Of a stretch of DNA of 64,000 bases, positions 42,566 through 54,929 are shown one piece after another. The position numbers and the translations under genes are program-made. Below the pieces are notes generated by a model. That model had not been told where the DNA came from. It searched no databases and saw only the letters and a program-made list of their open reading frames with translations. Source of the stretch: Forficula auricularia (Eukaryota > Arthropoda > Insecta > Dermaptera > Forficulidae); contig JALMQS010000187.1 in NCBI GenBank assembly GCA_024734495.1, positions 4,406,013-4,470,012 of the forward strand, in the 5' to 3' direction. Position 1 is the first letter of the stretch. Each line of letters starts with the position of its first letter.

Positions 42566-43832
42566 CAAATAATAGGAGAAGTAAAAAGTTCTGAGCCTTT
42601 TTACTCTTTATTTCGATGATAAAATTAACCACGTCAGAATTTTCCGATTTAGATCAAATATGTGCCGTTTTGTTCGATAACTTTTGTCCTTTTTGAAGAC
42701 AATATTATAATTCCGCGATTGAAGAATTCCTCGTCCCTATTGGTGAAAAATTGACCAGCACATTTTCACAATCCACTCTTGAGTCCAGTTTTGTACCATC
42801 AAGGAAATTTTGCAAATGCTTGAGGGCGTGATGATCGCTTGGTGTCGGATTCATGGCTATACGGCGGGTGGATATAACTTCCCATCCAGCTCCGGAGCTT
42901 CTGGCGCTAAAGATATGTGCGGCCTGGCGTCCACTTAATGGAACACAACACCCTTCATATTGGCCAATTCTGGCTGCTTCTCGTCGATCGCCTGCTTCAA
43001 TCTGGTCAGTTGTTGAGAGTATAGGTCCGAATTGAGTGATTGCTCCAATGGAAGCAGCTCTTAGTGGATGATTCCCTTCCAATCCCACCAAACACACAGT
43101 AAAACCATCTTGGGCGTTAATCCGGGCTTGGAGATCGTTTCGGCCGGCTCAACAAGATCTTTTTTGCCCGTTGTTCTCGTATGTGACCCATTTGTCATCG
43201 CCAGTCACCATCCCCATCGCCATCGCCATCGTTTCAGCAAAAAATCGCAGGCTTCAATTCGGTCCAAAAGTTTCTTTTGCGTCAATTCGTGTGGCATCCA
43301 TAGATCGAGCTTCTTCTTGAGACCAGCCTTATGCAAATGGTTCCAAAAGGTTTTCTGGCTAATCTTCAGTTCCTGGGCAATGAAATAAGTCTACACATGC
43401 TAGTCGGACTTGACAATTTCCATGATTTCATTGACATTTTCGACGAATGGCCTACCAGAGCGTGTCCCATCTTCGACGTCCATATTACCAGAACGGAATC
43501 GTTGGAACCACCGTTTTGCTGTTGCATTCGATACTGTATTGGGTCCATAAAAAGCACAACTTTTTTTGGCCTCCTGCTCCGCTTTTTCCACTTGGACGTA
43601 GTGGTATTGAAGAGTGTATCGAATTTTCTCTTTTTTTTACTTCCATTTTGGAACGCTCTAACACACAACTGACTTCACCAAACACAAAACTGTTAAAGCA
43701 CTTTTTTTAAAGCGTTATGTCACCTTTAAATCACAAAAAAGAATGACCAGATACGACGTATACATCGTGAGATATGGCTCATTAAAGCCATCTAACGAAA
43801 AAGGCTCAGAACTTTTTACTTCACCCATTATT
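42566..43832 (-). mobile_element. Mariner element with 36-bp inverted repeats, transposase broken
   Basis: GGAGAAGTAAAAAGTTCTGA at the left pairs with TCAGAACTTTTTACTTC at 43807-43823. The size, 1.27 kb, is normal for mariner. Inside, transposase pieces run from 43668 down to 42705 in several frames, so the coding region has been shifted repeatedly. Confidence 0.82.
42705..43668 (-). pseudogene. Mariner transposase, frameshifted
   Basis: N-terminal helix-turn-helix: SNATAKRWFQRFRSGNMDVE then DGTRSGRPF (43591-43400). The middle portion (43340-43200) encodes WNHLHKAGLKKKLD in another frame. The C-terminal end at 42850-42720 is NPTPSDHHALKHLQNFLDG, including the third catalytic Asp region. At least two shifts separate these, so no protein is made. 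Confidence 0.75.
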
Positions 43833-44091
43833 TCTATTTAAGAAGCAAATATAAATAATTTCTAGATCTGAGTATGACGAGAGAAAGGACTTATGCATAA
43901 GATCAGAAACAGAAAATAATTAGATTGACGTTTAGAGGTGAGTATTTAAATATAAGGGGATTATTTTAAAAAGTGAAATCACTCATTGTCGTATTACCTA
44001 TTAGTCATTAAAATTATTTAAATATTTAAATTTAATTAATTTGAAAATCAATTCTATTATATATTACGAATTAAGTAATTTCCCGTATAGC

Positions 44092-45029
44092 ACAGAAACC
44101 AAATAAACCCAAATGCAACTTTTTTGATTGGTTGAATTATAGTCTTTATACAGGGTGGTGAGACTTGGGCGACGCAGCATAGCGATTACAATGTTAATTT
44201 TTGAATGTGCATTTATTTGATCCCCTAATTATTTTAGAGTTAAAGTTCTTATAGGTTTTTTGTAGAGAAAAAAATACCGAATCCGAACATATTTTTGTTT
44301 TCAAATTTTGAAATTTCAGAACCGTAATAATCAACATTATAAATAATTGTATTTTTACAAAAATCACTGAGGCCATGGAATTATTAAAGCAAACAAGGCA
44401 TTTTCATTTGTTGTTTCTATTTGGCGGTTGGGGTGGAGTGGGGGTGCAGTGTTGGGGGCGAGGTGTATGGTTTCGGGAGGGGTGTGTGGGGGTGAGGGGT
44501 TACCGAGCATCGCTCGGTGCCTCCAGGTACTAAAGCTTAAATGAAAAGAAAGCTAGCGCTTTGTGGAGGGGCCGAAAACTAAAACACTGTTGAAAAAGGG
44601 ACTTTGCTGATGGGTTTAACTGACTGCTTTGTAAAAAGACTTAAAAGAAACGCATAACTTTTATTAATAATGTTTTTATATTTTTTTTAACTTTTATTGA
44701 TTTTACGATTTTGAATTCCTGGAAAAGCTATCAAAGTAAAAATACTAGAATAGTTTATAAAATAGAAAATTAAAAAAAATGTCCTTACTAACCCCGATAG
44801 TTTCATTGTTATCCCAATTGGGGTAATTTACCCCGGTTCCCCGACCGTTGCATTATAGTCTTTGCGACTATAATTTAACGATAATACAACAGTTGCAAAA
44901 CGGAAAAAATGAGACATAACTACCGTTTAGAAACCGTAATTCAACCTAATTAAAACTATATAAAGACTATAATTCAACCAATCAAAAGGGTTGCATTTTG
45001 GTTTTATTTTGGTCTCTGTGCTATACGGG
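44092..45029. mobile_element. TIR element with nested insertions
   Basis: CCCGTATAGCACAGAAACCA at 44092 is mirrored by the inverted CTGTGCTATACGGG ending 45029; the arms are about 75 bp and include GACTATAATTCAACCAATCA. Inside are a CAGGGTGG-type end at 44151 and the G-rich Helitron-like end at 44400-44530. No transposase was seen. Confidence 0.72.
44400..44530 (+). mobile_element. Helitron-like 3' end with G-rich tract, copy 2
   Basis: GGGGTGGAGTGGGGGTGCAG…GGGGTTACCGAGCATCGCTC, then GGTGCCTCCAGGTACT. It matches 50565-50680. The G runs could form a quadruplex beside the hairpin. Confidence 0.5.
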
Positions 45030-45439
45030 TTGTCAAGGAATATAATAATTTTTCATTTAAATTTATTATCAATAATACAGTGATGTATTTTATTTAATTG
45101 ACTATTGGATTTTAATTAATTGTGACGTCAATTTGTTTATGTCTATATTGGATCTTTTTCTTTTAAGAAAAACAAAATATCTCTATAATAAATAAATATA
45201 TTATAAATAAGAAAAATACATTTCGGAGAAGGGTTAATTATGGAGAATTCACAATGTGAAAAAAAACTACGAAGGTAAATAATATTTTTAATAAATAATT
45301 TTTCAGATTTTATCATATAGTTTCAATTTTTTTTTTTTTTAAGAGATGATTTTAGTATTGAAGTTTTTTGGTTTCAAAAAAGACAAGATTACGAAAACAT
45401 TTCAATTAAATTAATCTAATGTCTTTCTTTTTTAACCGA

Positions 45440-48030
45440 CTTCTGATGATTTTTTTTTGCCTTGGGTTCAGTCTAGCTTCCGATTGGTCCCGTTTTTTTT
45501 TTCATTGGTATTAGACTTTTTTTGTTAGGTTTGTTCAGGCATAACTTCTTTGTTTATGAACCGATTTTAATTATTCTTTTTTTTATTTGAAAGAGGGTAC
45601 CTTACGGGTGGTATCATATTAATTTGGTCAAGTTCTGAAGATATGATCAATGACGAAATAACGATTCTGTTAGCCTGATAACTTTCTGCCATTCGATATC
45701 ATAAGGGATGAATTTGCTATTCCATTATTTATAACTCTTAGTTCTAAATAGCTCCAAGAGATGTCACGCCTATCGTGATTTTCTCTATTTTTGTTACCAA
45801 GGAATGGATAAATGTAATATTAATAAACAAGAAAAGAAAATGCCGGTTGGTTTTGGGCCGGTGATTCCTGTCGGCCAGTTCAAGTAAGTGGAAATTCAAA
45901 TAAGTTTTTTATTTTATTTTTTTTTTATTTTGTTATTCAACTCGAACACACATTTACAAGGCATATCATTGGAGGATTGAATTACACAATCACAGGTCTA
46001 TTCTCTAAGTAAAAACGTTAACTTTTAACATCCGAAAACAGCGTTAACTCATTTTAACACCTCCTTGTCTCAGATTGTTATTCTGAAAGCAAAAACTATA
46101 ACACCATAGTGTTAATATTTATTCAAAAGTGTTAAAAATTAGGGTGCCTTTAATATTTTAACACCGTATTTAATGCAGGGGCTGTTAACTCTTTTGTTCT
46201 TTTTAGGAACGATGTTATAGTTCGGAGCGAGTGGACAGCGGCGCTAGTTTCGTTAATTTTTTTTTTGGTTCTCGCGTGTAACAATAGATGGCCTAGTTTA
46301 AATGATTTTTAAAATAGTACAATATTTGCTCACATGTTTGATTTTTTTGTGGATTTTTAACCTATATAATACATATTTATATATTTTATTATATCTATAA
46401 AAATAATTAATGACATATATTAGATTAAATTTTTTTAACAACAGCTTTAAAGAAATAATTTAATTATGAGTGCTCATTCTTGTGTTCTCCCAAATTGTGA
46501 TTCAAAAGAGAGAAATACCCATATGCATACATTTCCTAACCCTTAAAATGAGAATAAAATTTCAAGTATTATTTTTCCCTTTGTCAATGTAATTTAATTT
46601 GATTTTAAAAAATAAAAATATTAAATAAAAGTTGCTTTATCTGAGGAATATGAAAAAATACTTTTTTTTTAATCAAATTAAATTCCATTGACAAAGAGAG
46701 AAATTCCCGCGATATGTTTGGATTGTTTTTTATAAAAGATTTGAGTTTATTTTGTTTATTTTATTATTTAGGGATGGTTCCATATTAATTAGGTTAAGTT
46801 CTGATGATATGGTTAATGACGAAATAACATAAATCTCCAATTCTTATGAGCAAATAATCGAAGTTATAATACATAAAATCTTTTATATAAAAAAACAATA
46901 TTAAAACGTTCATTTAAAATCCGCAAACGTTTCGAGAGAATTTCTATATTTATGAATTGAATTTTTTTTAGCATTTTCTGATTCATTTGCCCGACGCTTT
47001 CTCTTACGAGATGCATACAAAATATTATATTAAGTCACTAATAATAACATCACTAAAAAAGGAAAAATAATAATCATTTTAATAAAAAAATAAAACCGAC
47101 TTCAAAAAAATTAAATGCAACAAATAAAATAATAAGAACTCAAAAATCAAATAAAATGCACTAAAAGGTATAAAATAATTATATAATTTAGTTACATCTA
47201 AACGACGAAATATTAACATGAAATCACATTTTGAAGTCGGTGCCAAACAAACTATATAGGCGAGCGTACCCGTAAAAGGACCTAGTAAGATCCGTCGTTT
47301 GATTCATAAAATGTATATGTTTGGAACCGACTTCAAAAAGTAATTTCATGTTAATATTTCGTCGTTTAGTTGTAGCTAAATAAGATAATAATTATTTTAT
47401 ACCTTTTAGTGTATTTTATTTTATTTTTAAGTAATTATTATTTTATTTGTTGCATTTATTTTTGAAGTCGGTTTTATTTTTTTAAATTATTTTATTTTTC
47501 TCTTTTTAGTGATCTTATTAATATTGACTTAATATAATACCTTGCATGCATATCGTTAAAAGAAAGCGTCGGGCTAATGAATCAGAAAATGGTAAAAAAT
47601 TCAATTCATAAATATAGAAATTATCTCGAAATGTTAGCGGGTTTTAAATGAACGTTTTAAGATTGATTTTTTATAAAAGATTTTATTTATTTTAATTTCG
47701 ATTATTTGCTCATAAGAATTGGAGATTTACGTTATTTCGTCGTTGATCATATCATCAGAACTTGACAAATTAATATGACACCATCCTAAGATACCCCCTT
47801 TCCAATAAAAAAGAATCATTAAAATCGGTTCATAAACAAAGAAGTTAGGCCTGAACAAACCTAACAAAAAAAGGTCTAATACCAATGAAAAAAAAACGGG
47901 ACCAATCGGAAGCTAGACTGAACCCAATGCAAAAAAAATTTTCAAAATCGGTTCACAATTGGCTGAGATATGAAGTAACATAGGCACAAAAAAAATTAGT
48001 CGAATTGAGAACCTTCTCCTTTTTTGAAGT
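45440..48030. repeat. 2.6-kb nested foldback element with AACCGACTTC ends
   Basis: The outer arms (45440-45670 and 47720-48030) and inner arms (46840-47240 and 47270-47720) are inverted repeats centred near 47260. The motif AACCGACTTC or its inverse occurs at the outer ends and again at about 47096, 47235, 47324 and 47464. Bases 45670-46840 have no mirror, so they are an insertion or the other arm lost them. Confidence 0.78.
46466..46546 (+). pseudogene. THAP-domain N-terminal remnant
   Basis: A 26-codon frame, MSAHSCVLPNCDSK, ends with HTFPNP and TAA. The C-x4-C spacing and HTFP match the start of a THAP finger. There is no donor or continuation, so it is a fragment. It lies in the unpaired part of the foldback element and may derive from that element's lost transposase. 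Confidence 0.45.
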
Positions 48031-48059
48031 CGGTTAATAAAGCTTTTAACTGAAGGAAA

Positions 48060-48095
48060 AAGTTACCGAGCATCGCTCGGTGCCTCCAGGTACTG
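48060..48095 (+). mobile_element. Helitron-like 3' hairpin end, copy 3
   Basis: TTACCGAGCATCGCTCGGTG then CCTCCAGGTACT. It matches 44500-44530 exactly over the hairpin. Confidence 0.5.
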
Positions 48096-48109
48096 TCTAT
48101 TATTTTCAC

Positions 48110-48190
48110 AAAACTTGATATTTTTCCGCGGCATACCAACTAATGACCACACCAGTGTGCCGCGGCACACCTTTGCGGAACACTGCGTCT
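48110..48190 (-). mobile_element. Possible hAT-type terminal sequence
   Basis: On the minus strand: CGCAGTGTTCCGCAAAGGTG then TGCCGCGGCACACTGG. The CAGTGTTCCGCAAA start and the CCGCGG palindrome resemble hAT ends. No partner end or transposase was found. Confidence 0.3.
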
Positions 48191-48234
48191 AGCTCAAAAA
48201 CTAGTAGTAATATCAAAACGCAATTTCATGTTGA

Positions 48235-48516
48235 TTAAAAACTAAAAGATGTGGCGTCACGTAAATTAAAGAACATTGGCTTAACACTTGCCCCTTTTGA
48301 TATTAAAAATCTAATTATTTGTAAATAGCCATTTTGGGCCGCCGCATAAATTGGAGAACGACCGTTAAATTCATTTAAATTAGCAGGGTTTTGATAATAA
48401 TAATATTTAACGCCCTTTAACGATCCTTTCTCTGCTGCATCGTAAATATCGCTGGTGCCGTCATCAGACAACTCTCCGTCTTCATCTTCCATATTATGTT
48501 TTTTTAATTCATCAAT
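48235..48516 (-). CDS. Ankyrin-repeat exon
   Basis: On the minus strand a 3' acceptor (TTAATTTACAG, 48527-48517) opens an exon reading IDELKKHNMEDEDGELSDDG, an acidic lead, and then two ankyrin repeats: DIYDAAEKGSLKGVKYYY and GRSPIYAAAQNGYLQIIRFL followed by ISKGASV. Ankyrin repeats bind proteins; the target cannot be inferred. The frame runs 13 more codons to a stop at 48235, or may be spliced earlier. It is surrounded by transposon ends, so it may be captured or part of a cellular or element gene with other exons outside this stretch. Confidence 0.5.
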   Translation of the reverse strand: MDELKKHNMEDEDGELSDDGTSDIYDAAEKGSLKGVKYYYYQNPANLNEFNGRSPIYAAAQNGYLQIIRFLISKGASVKPMFFNLRDATSFSF

Positions 48517-48594
48517 CTGTAAATTAATAAATAAGATAGTTATTGGAGACTCATAGAAGTTCCACACTGTTCCTGAAGCCAAAGTTTCCGTTTT

Positions 48595-49725
48595 GTATAT
48601 AATTGTAGTTTGTGTAAAATCTGAGGTATTTCGGAAATATGTATAACAGATGTTAGGTGTAGTTAGAAGAAAACTAGTTGGTGTAGTTTTTTATGTGTTT
48701 TATTTGGTGGTCGTTTGCGTCGCAAAAGTTTCGGACGGAACAGTCCTTCGTCAGCACCTTAATTAATGAATCCTGTCGTTTGGAGACTTTTATTTTTATT
48801 GTTGTGTTACTGGCTGTGTGGTGCGTGTTAGTGGTGGAGGTGTCCGATGCTAACTAGGATGTCGGAAGGGGTTGGTTGTCGGAGGAGAAGGGGAATGCCC
48901 CTTTGCACCAACTGTTTGTCTAACCACGGGGGAAGATAAGGTAGTGGATGATGAATAATAAAAAACAAATGAGCAGACCATATTTTGGCGGTAGCTGAAT
49001 TAACTCGATTCGAGTTGAAGCATTTGTAACATTCAAAGAAAATCATGGCTCACGCCACTCAATGCGTTGACTCGGCTCTCATTAATTCATTGGTTTATTA
49101 TTTCATTAATGATTGACTGACTCACGTAATATACAATGTGTTTAACAATTTGACTGTTGAGTACTTAAAGAATTATCACTGCAATTGTCTTAAAATATTG
49201 TTTAGTTGAATAAACTATTTGTATGAGGTCGCAGTGCGATCTAGCGGAGAGCGCTAGGACTGACCTGACAGTTGTTTAAATTGCCTACTGTTTCCAAGTC
49301 AATGGCATGTTCAAACATGACCACAATTGTGGTTTGTTAGCAAGGTAAAAGAAATCCTTTATTCCTTTTTATATACGTTATATATTATGTAGGTATTTCT
49401 AAAACCTGGTTGGGCCGATCTCTAAGAGAATTGTTTTCAATTCTTTGGGATGTGGTGCATGTATATATTTGCACAGTGACATGTGATTTATACTTTTTTC
49501 ATTGTGCGTACTTGGTCCGCACGCACATATATGTATTACTCACTCTAAAATATAATCTTGTGAATCAACAGGTGCTGAAGAAGGACTGTCCCGTCCGAAA
49601 CTTTTGCGACGCAAACGTCCACCAAATAAAACACATAAAAAACTACACCAACTAGTTTTCTTCTAACTACACCTAACATCTGTTATACATATTTCCGAAA
49701 TACCTCAGATTTTACACGAACTACA
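48595..49725. mobile_element. Penelope-type non-autonomous element with inverted ends
   Basis: Bases 48595-48775 are inverted at 49560-49725 (CATCTGTTATACATATTTCC, AACTACACCAACTAGTTTTC). The right end has GCTGAAGAAGGACTGTCCCG then TCCGAAAC: a CTGAAGA core, one extra base, stem GGAC/GTCC and GAAAC, the same layout as the other Penelope termini. No coding region. Confidence 0.6.
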
Positions 49726-50564
49726 ATTAATAAATAAACTTGAATTATTATTTTAGGTATTATTTAAACTAAAAATAAATAATATTTAATTTAATCTACA
49801 TATACAGGGTGTGTCGTGTCACAACGATAAACCGTGAACCGGGGTTAGGGCAATTTACGACGGCCCTGAACATAAAAAAAATGTTAATACAAGGCTCATA
49901 GTTTTTGAGTTATAGGCATTTTTTTGAAAATGGTGAAATTCACTACCCTGCCCTAAATTTCGAGATGCTGTGGCTACAAATTTGAATATTTTATTATTCT
50001 AATTTTTGTTCCGCAATCCTTAATAATCTTGCTATTAACGACAATTTAAAATAAAACAATAAGTACTATACTTTTGGAGAAAAAAAATTTTTGAGGATGA
50101 GAAAGCGATCTGGCTAGGTCTGGACCTCGAACAAATTTAATCTTAATTGATCTTTTCTTAATAAAAGTAATTATTGACAGATGAAAATCTCAATAAAAAA
50201 TTTCGTTTACATTTTTTTCAATTAATCTTTTATTTATTAATTGGTTTTTTAATTTTAAAACCCACTAATACGTTATACCAAATATTAATATATTATATTA
50301 AAATTAGGAATTTTTTGTTTGTTTTTAATTAACAGGTGTCTAAATCATAACAAAAGAGATGTGTTTACAAATAAAAGTGGATGAAGTGGCTTTTTTTTAT
50401 ATAACTTGGGAAACAAATCTTATTTAATTTTATGTTTTTATTTCAGATCCTATACGATTATTTTTTTAAATGTTTATCAATATGAACGAATGTGAGCAAA
50501 TTGGTGTACGAGTATAAACAAATATACACATAATATGTAGACCGCTTGGAAAGCTAAATGCAAA

Positions 50565-50680
50565 CACAGCTGGGTGGGGTGGGGTGGGGCGGAGTGGGGG
50601 TGCAGTGGTGGGGCTTGGGTGTGGTTTCGAGAGGGGGGTCAGGGGTTATCGTGCATCGCTCGGTGGCTACAGGTACTCAT
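50565..50680 (+). mobile_element. Helitron-like 3' end with G-rich tract, copy 4
   Basis: GGGTGGGGTGGGGTGGGGCG…GTGCATCGCTCGGTGGCTAC, then AGGTACT. It is related to 44400-44530, but the hairpin has one mismatch (CGTGC). Confidence 0.48.
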
Positions 50681-52074
50681 CTTTAATGTAAATAAAAATT
50701 CTAGTAAACTAGCATGGCGGGTTATTTAAAAAATTGGCCCATTTAGTCGAGATTTCAAAATGGTACAATTGTACTTCCTTAAGGTAGTTCTTTAGCGACA
50801 ATCCAAACAAAAAGTTTTACCCTCGTAACCACTCTATAAATATATGAACGGTGTTAAAATTTTAGGTTATGTTTTTTTAACTTGACTGTACTTCTCATAC
50901 TATTATATACTCTTTATGAATGGATTGTTTTTAAGCCATTGATCTTATATCCCATCCACTAAAAATAATCGCCCAAATTTTTTTCTGTATTTTATCAAAA
51001 CTATGTGGTAAATAATTTAATTTTTTTAAGTTACTCCGAATATATTATTCTAACGAAGCTCCTGGACTTTCAAGATGATGAAAGTCCTTCAATTAGAGAA
51101 AAGACAGCAGATGATCATTTCCCTCCTTTACAGCCCTATCTACCCTATGTAAAAAATGTCATTTTTATTTGCAATTATTTCATGTTTGTCTTCAAATTTT
51201 AACAGTGTTTATTATGCTTTATATTCCAAGACTTCTTGAATTTTTGCGTTTGTGATAAGCAACTACCTTATTACAAAAAAAATTGTATTATTTTGGGAAA
51301 AGGTAGCTGATTTAAAAACACTATGTTTGATGATGGTTATTTATTTCAATATGTTAATCAATTATGTCGCATCTTGATTGAACTAATCTTTGGCTACATA
51401 GACATTATTATAGTATTAATCTTAGACCATATAAGATATAGACACGCCCTGGTGTCGATTTGGTGAGGCCAACATCAACTCGAGAGCGTGACGTCAGCAG
51501 CAGGCAAGAACAACGAGAATAGCATGGGCGCTATAGGAATTATATATACATTGAGATAAATTTATCGTAGTTTAGATTATTTATTTTGGATTCCAATAAT
51601 CGCAAATTAATATTAAATTAATATAGCAAAATATTTATTTATTTTTTTTAACAAAATGTTTTATTTAAATTACATATTTTACAATAATTCGGGCATCGAG
51701 CAACACTCCCTTCCCATCTCCATATATATACAACAATATATTTTATTATTTTAATCAATTGTAGGTTACCAAAATATTTATTAATTTCGAATGCTAAATC
51801 AAGTAAATAATTATTCCTTTTAAATACAGTTTTTTGAATCAATTGACGGAACATTCAACCAAGTTCATCATTTGATTTTACCAAATATTTAGTCAGTATA
51901 AAAATCGTAATTAAAGTAAGTCGAAAAAATTCGCAATATCATATTTATTAATGAAAAATATTTAAATATCATAATAAAAACAATAATAATTATCTGGGGA
52001 AATTTAGAACATAATAAAAAATTAAATTATGTTCATACAAGGTTCATACATAAATAAAATCATTAACTTTTAAG

Positions 52075-52345
52075 GAGATAGATGTTGGTTCTAGGTGAAA
52101 CATTTTAATATAATAATAAAACTTGAGCAAGATGCGAGGTAGGTTTGACAAAAAAAGAAATAAAACAAAATTGAGTTTTGAGAATTCGATAAATTTCGGG
52201 GGTGAGCCTCATCATCAGGAGTCAAAGAAAACTGAGTTTGGGCTCACCCCCGAAATATATCGAATTCAAAACTCAATTTTGTTTTATTTCTTTTTTTTTT
52301 GTGAAACCTACCTCGCATCTTGCTCAAGTTTTATTATTATAATAA
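52075..52345. mobile_element. Palindromic Penelope terminus
   Basis: AATAAAACTTGAGCAAGATG…GAGTTTTGAGAATTCGATAA is mirrored by CGAATTCAAAACTCAATTTT…CTCGCATCTTGCTCAAG. On the minus strand CTGATGATGAGG followed by CCCCGAAA gives the hammerhead-like core. Only terminal sequence remains. Confidence 0.6.
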
Positions 52346-53671
52346 AATCATTGATTACTAAACAAAATCATTTTAGTAAATTTACTCCTTATCCTGTTTG
52401 AATTTGTGTTTAAACATTCTCCTTGGTGGTATAATCTTATGCTACAATAATTAAAACTAATCATTTTAATCAAATTAATGATATGATTTGATTCAATATC
52501 ATTATCGTACATATGTTCTTTGATTGCATCAAATACCGAGTCTCGAACATTACCCATAATAGATATTATTAATTATTATTGATATTGATTAATAATATTA
52601 TTATTATTATTGATTAATGTCCATTATAATTAATAGATTAAAAATTCAGTTTATTGGACAAAGTTTTTTTATTGAAGTTCTTCTTCAATTTTTGTACAAC
52701 GTTTCGTCTCTGAACTGAATTTTTAATCTGTTAGTTTTAATTTTTTCTTAAAGCAATTTAAATACTTACAGATGAAATGATATAGCTGTACCACTATTTT
52801 GTCGTTCTGTACATTTATAAGCACTGCATGAGGTCACCATATTTATAGGTAAGAAAAAATTGGAACGAAAACACTAAACTCCCATTAGTAGCAATACGAT
52901 TTTATTTTCTCTTGCCTGCTGCTGACGTCACGTTCTCAAGTTGATGTTGGCCTCACTTCGCTCGTGTGGAGAGTGGCAGAGGGCGTGTCTATATCTTATA
53001 TGGTCTAAGGGTATTAATGTCTATAATAGCCATAGATGTTAAATCAAGATGGGACATAATTGATTAACATATTAAATGAAAAAACACCATCAAAATATGT
53101 TTTTAAATTAGCTCATTTTGCCAAAAAATACATATATTTTTTTTCTAAAAAAAACGTACTAAGTGTTGTACCATTTTGAAATCTCGACTTATTGAGCCAA
53201 TTTTTTAAATAACTTGCCATGCTTGTTTACTAGATTTTTTTGTTACATTAAAGATGATTTAAATTTAGCTGAAGAAAATTTTTTAAAATATAAGTCGGAC
53301 AAAAATATTTTTTTTCTCATAAAGATAAAGTTTTTGCATATTGTTTTATTTTGAATTCTGGATCAGTGGTAGGACCATTCAGGATTGCGGATACAAAAGT
53401 TAGAATAGTAAAAATATGCAAATTTGTAGCCACAGCATCTTGATATTTAGGGCAGAGTAGGGATTCTCACCAATTTCAAAAAATGCCTATAACTCGAAAA
53501 CTATGAGACTTTCATTAAAATCATCTGGTGTGTTCACCATTCGACTCCCACTTCAGGTTTTCCGATTTCAGCCAAAAGCTTGCTGTACTCCTTCTAGCCT
53601 ATATCGAGCTTAAGTTTCGAATTTCGTTAACTCTGAGACTTATCGGTTGCGAAACGCAGGGGGCATACCAC

Positions 53672-54189
53672 CATGGGCTGAAAAGTCCGGGCCTAACAAA
53701 GGAAACACGTTTTTTTTTTGTTCAAAATTAGCTTTATTCATCAACGTACTCTCCATCAAGAGCAACACAATCATTCCAGCGCCGCTCTAACATTTCGATA
53801 CCACTTTTGTAGATTGATTTATCTTTGCCTCAAAATAGGCCTCAGTTTCAGCAATAACCTGTTCATTCATGCGAAATTTCTTACCGGCGAGCATTTTTTT
53901 GATGTCTGCGAACAGCCAGTAGTCGCTGGGAGCCAAATATGGCGAATGCGGTGGATGTGGGAGCAATTCAAAGTCCAATTCATGTAGTTTTGCCATTGTT
54001 TTGATTGACTTGTGACCCGGTGCGTTGTCTTGATGAAACAGCACTTTTTTCTTCTTCAAACACGAAATTATTTTTGATCCATTGCTCTGAAAAGCGTCAC
54101 TCTTAGCACAATAACTCACAAACTAATGAATAGATTATCAAAAAAGCTAGCGCAATGTATGTGTTAGACCCGGGATTTTTCAGCCCATG
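53672..54189 (-). mobile_element. Mariner element, internally deleted
   Basis: CATGGGCTGAAAAGTCCGGG at the left pairs with the inverted CCCGGGATTTTTCAGCCCAT at the right; the arms are about 30 bp. It interrupts the dispersed repeat that is whole at 30655-30965, whose sequence resumes after 54190. Confidence 0.8.
53787..54119 (-). pseudogene. Mariner transposase C-terminal half (DD34D)
   Basis: 110 codons contain VLFHQDNAPGHKS (second catalytic Asp) and SPYLAPSDYWLFADIKKML (third Asp), with exactly 34 residues between them, the mariner hallmark. The first third, with the DNA-binding domain and first Asp, is deleted, so it is not functional. Confidence 0.82.
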
Positions 54190-54929
54190 TGTTACATACG
54201 TACATACGCTACCTTTTTGGCCAACAGATTTTTGGACCCCTTTTTGACCTCTAGAGACCACATATTATCGGATTTTATGTACCTAAATCCGGTTTTTCAA
54301 CTATTAAGAGCAACGTTTCCTTCCAACTAAAAGATACAAGATGCAATTAACGCTTTTTCATCTCTGAGATACTAAGCTCTCAAAGAGTCAGGACCCGAAC
54401 GACAGGCCATCGCAATACTTCCCCATTATATTCTCTAGAATATAAATGTTAAAGTAAAAATTGTTTAGGTTCTGGACCGTCATAAAGCTGTGTCTCCTAG
54501 CCCAGTTCAAGGTAATCGTTGTGATACGGGACACCCTGTATACTTGGTGAAGCATACAAATATTTACTATGTCTGGCGTTTGTAATTCAGTGGGAAAAGG
54601 AACAAGGATATATTTTCGCCAAAAATCAATATATAAACTTACTTTATCATTTAATGTTTTATTCATTTGAGTTTATGTTCTTTATTTCCTCAAAAACTAA
54701 AAAAAAAAAAAAATAAAGAAAAATATATCCTTATTATTTAAGTTATTATTAGTTAAGCTTTTCCGAATTTGATGCTTTTTTGATTGTCGAGTTTGCCGAA
54801 TTGTTTACTCAAAGACAAGTTTCGGTTAAAACTACTTAAAAATAATTTCGAGGTTTGTTTTCAAGCGCTTAGAAACTCTGCAATCAGAAAAAAAGAATGA
54901 TTATCAAACTTGTATAGACTTTTATAATT

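Larger units (their letters stand above)
49805..53545. repeat. 3.7-kb interrupted foldback element
   Basis: Mirror pairs: 49900-50030 with 53360-53510 (CCACAGCATCT, GCCTATAACTC), 50725-50765 with 53160-53215 (TTTGAAATCTCGACT), and 51270-51510 with 52915-53115 (TATAAGATATAGACACGCCC and its inverse). The left end begins GGGTGTGTCGTGTCAC. The interior holds a Helitron-like end and a Penelope palindrome. Short frames at 51005 and 51648 show no motif. Confidence 0.7.

Noticed and set aside
42284..42568. 94-codon hydrophobic frame
   Set aside because: AT-rich sequence gives hydrophobic codons by chance; no family recognised and it ends at a mariner border.
43068..43388. 106- and 113-codon + strand frames at 43068-43672
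   Set aside because: Antisense shadows of the broken mariner transposase.
52123..52401. 92-codon frame
   Set aside because: Runs across the palindromic Penelope terminus; its sequence is explained by that repeat.
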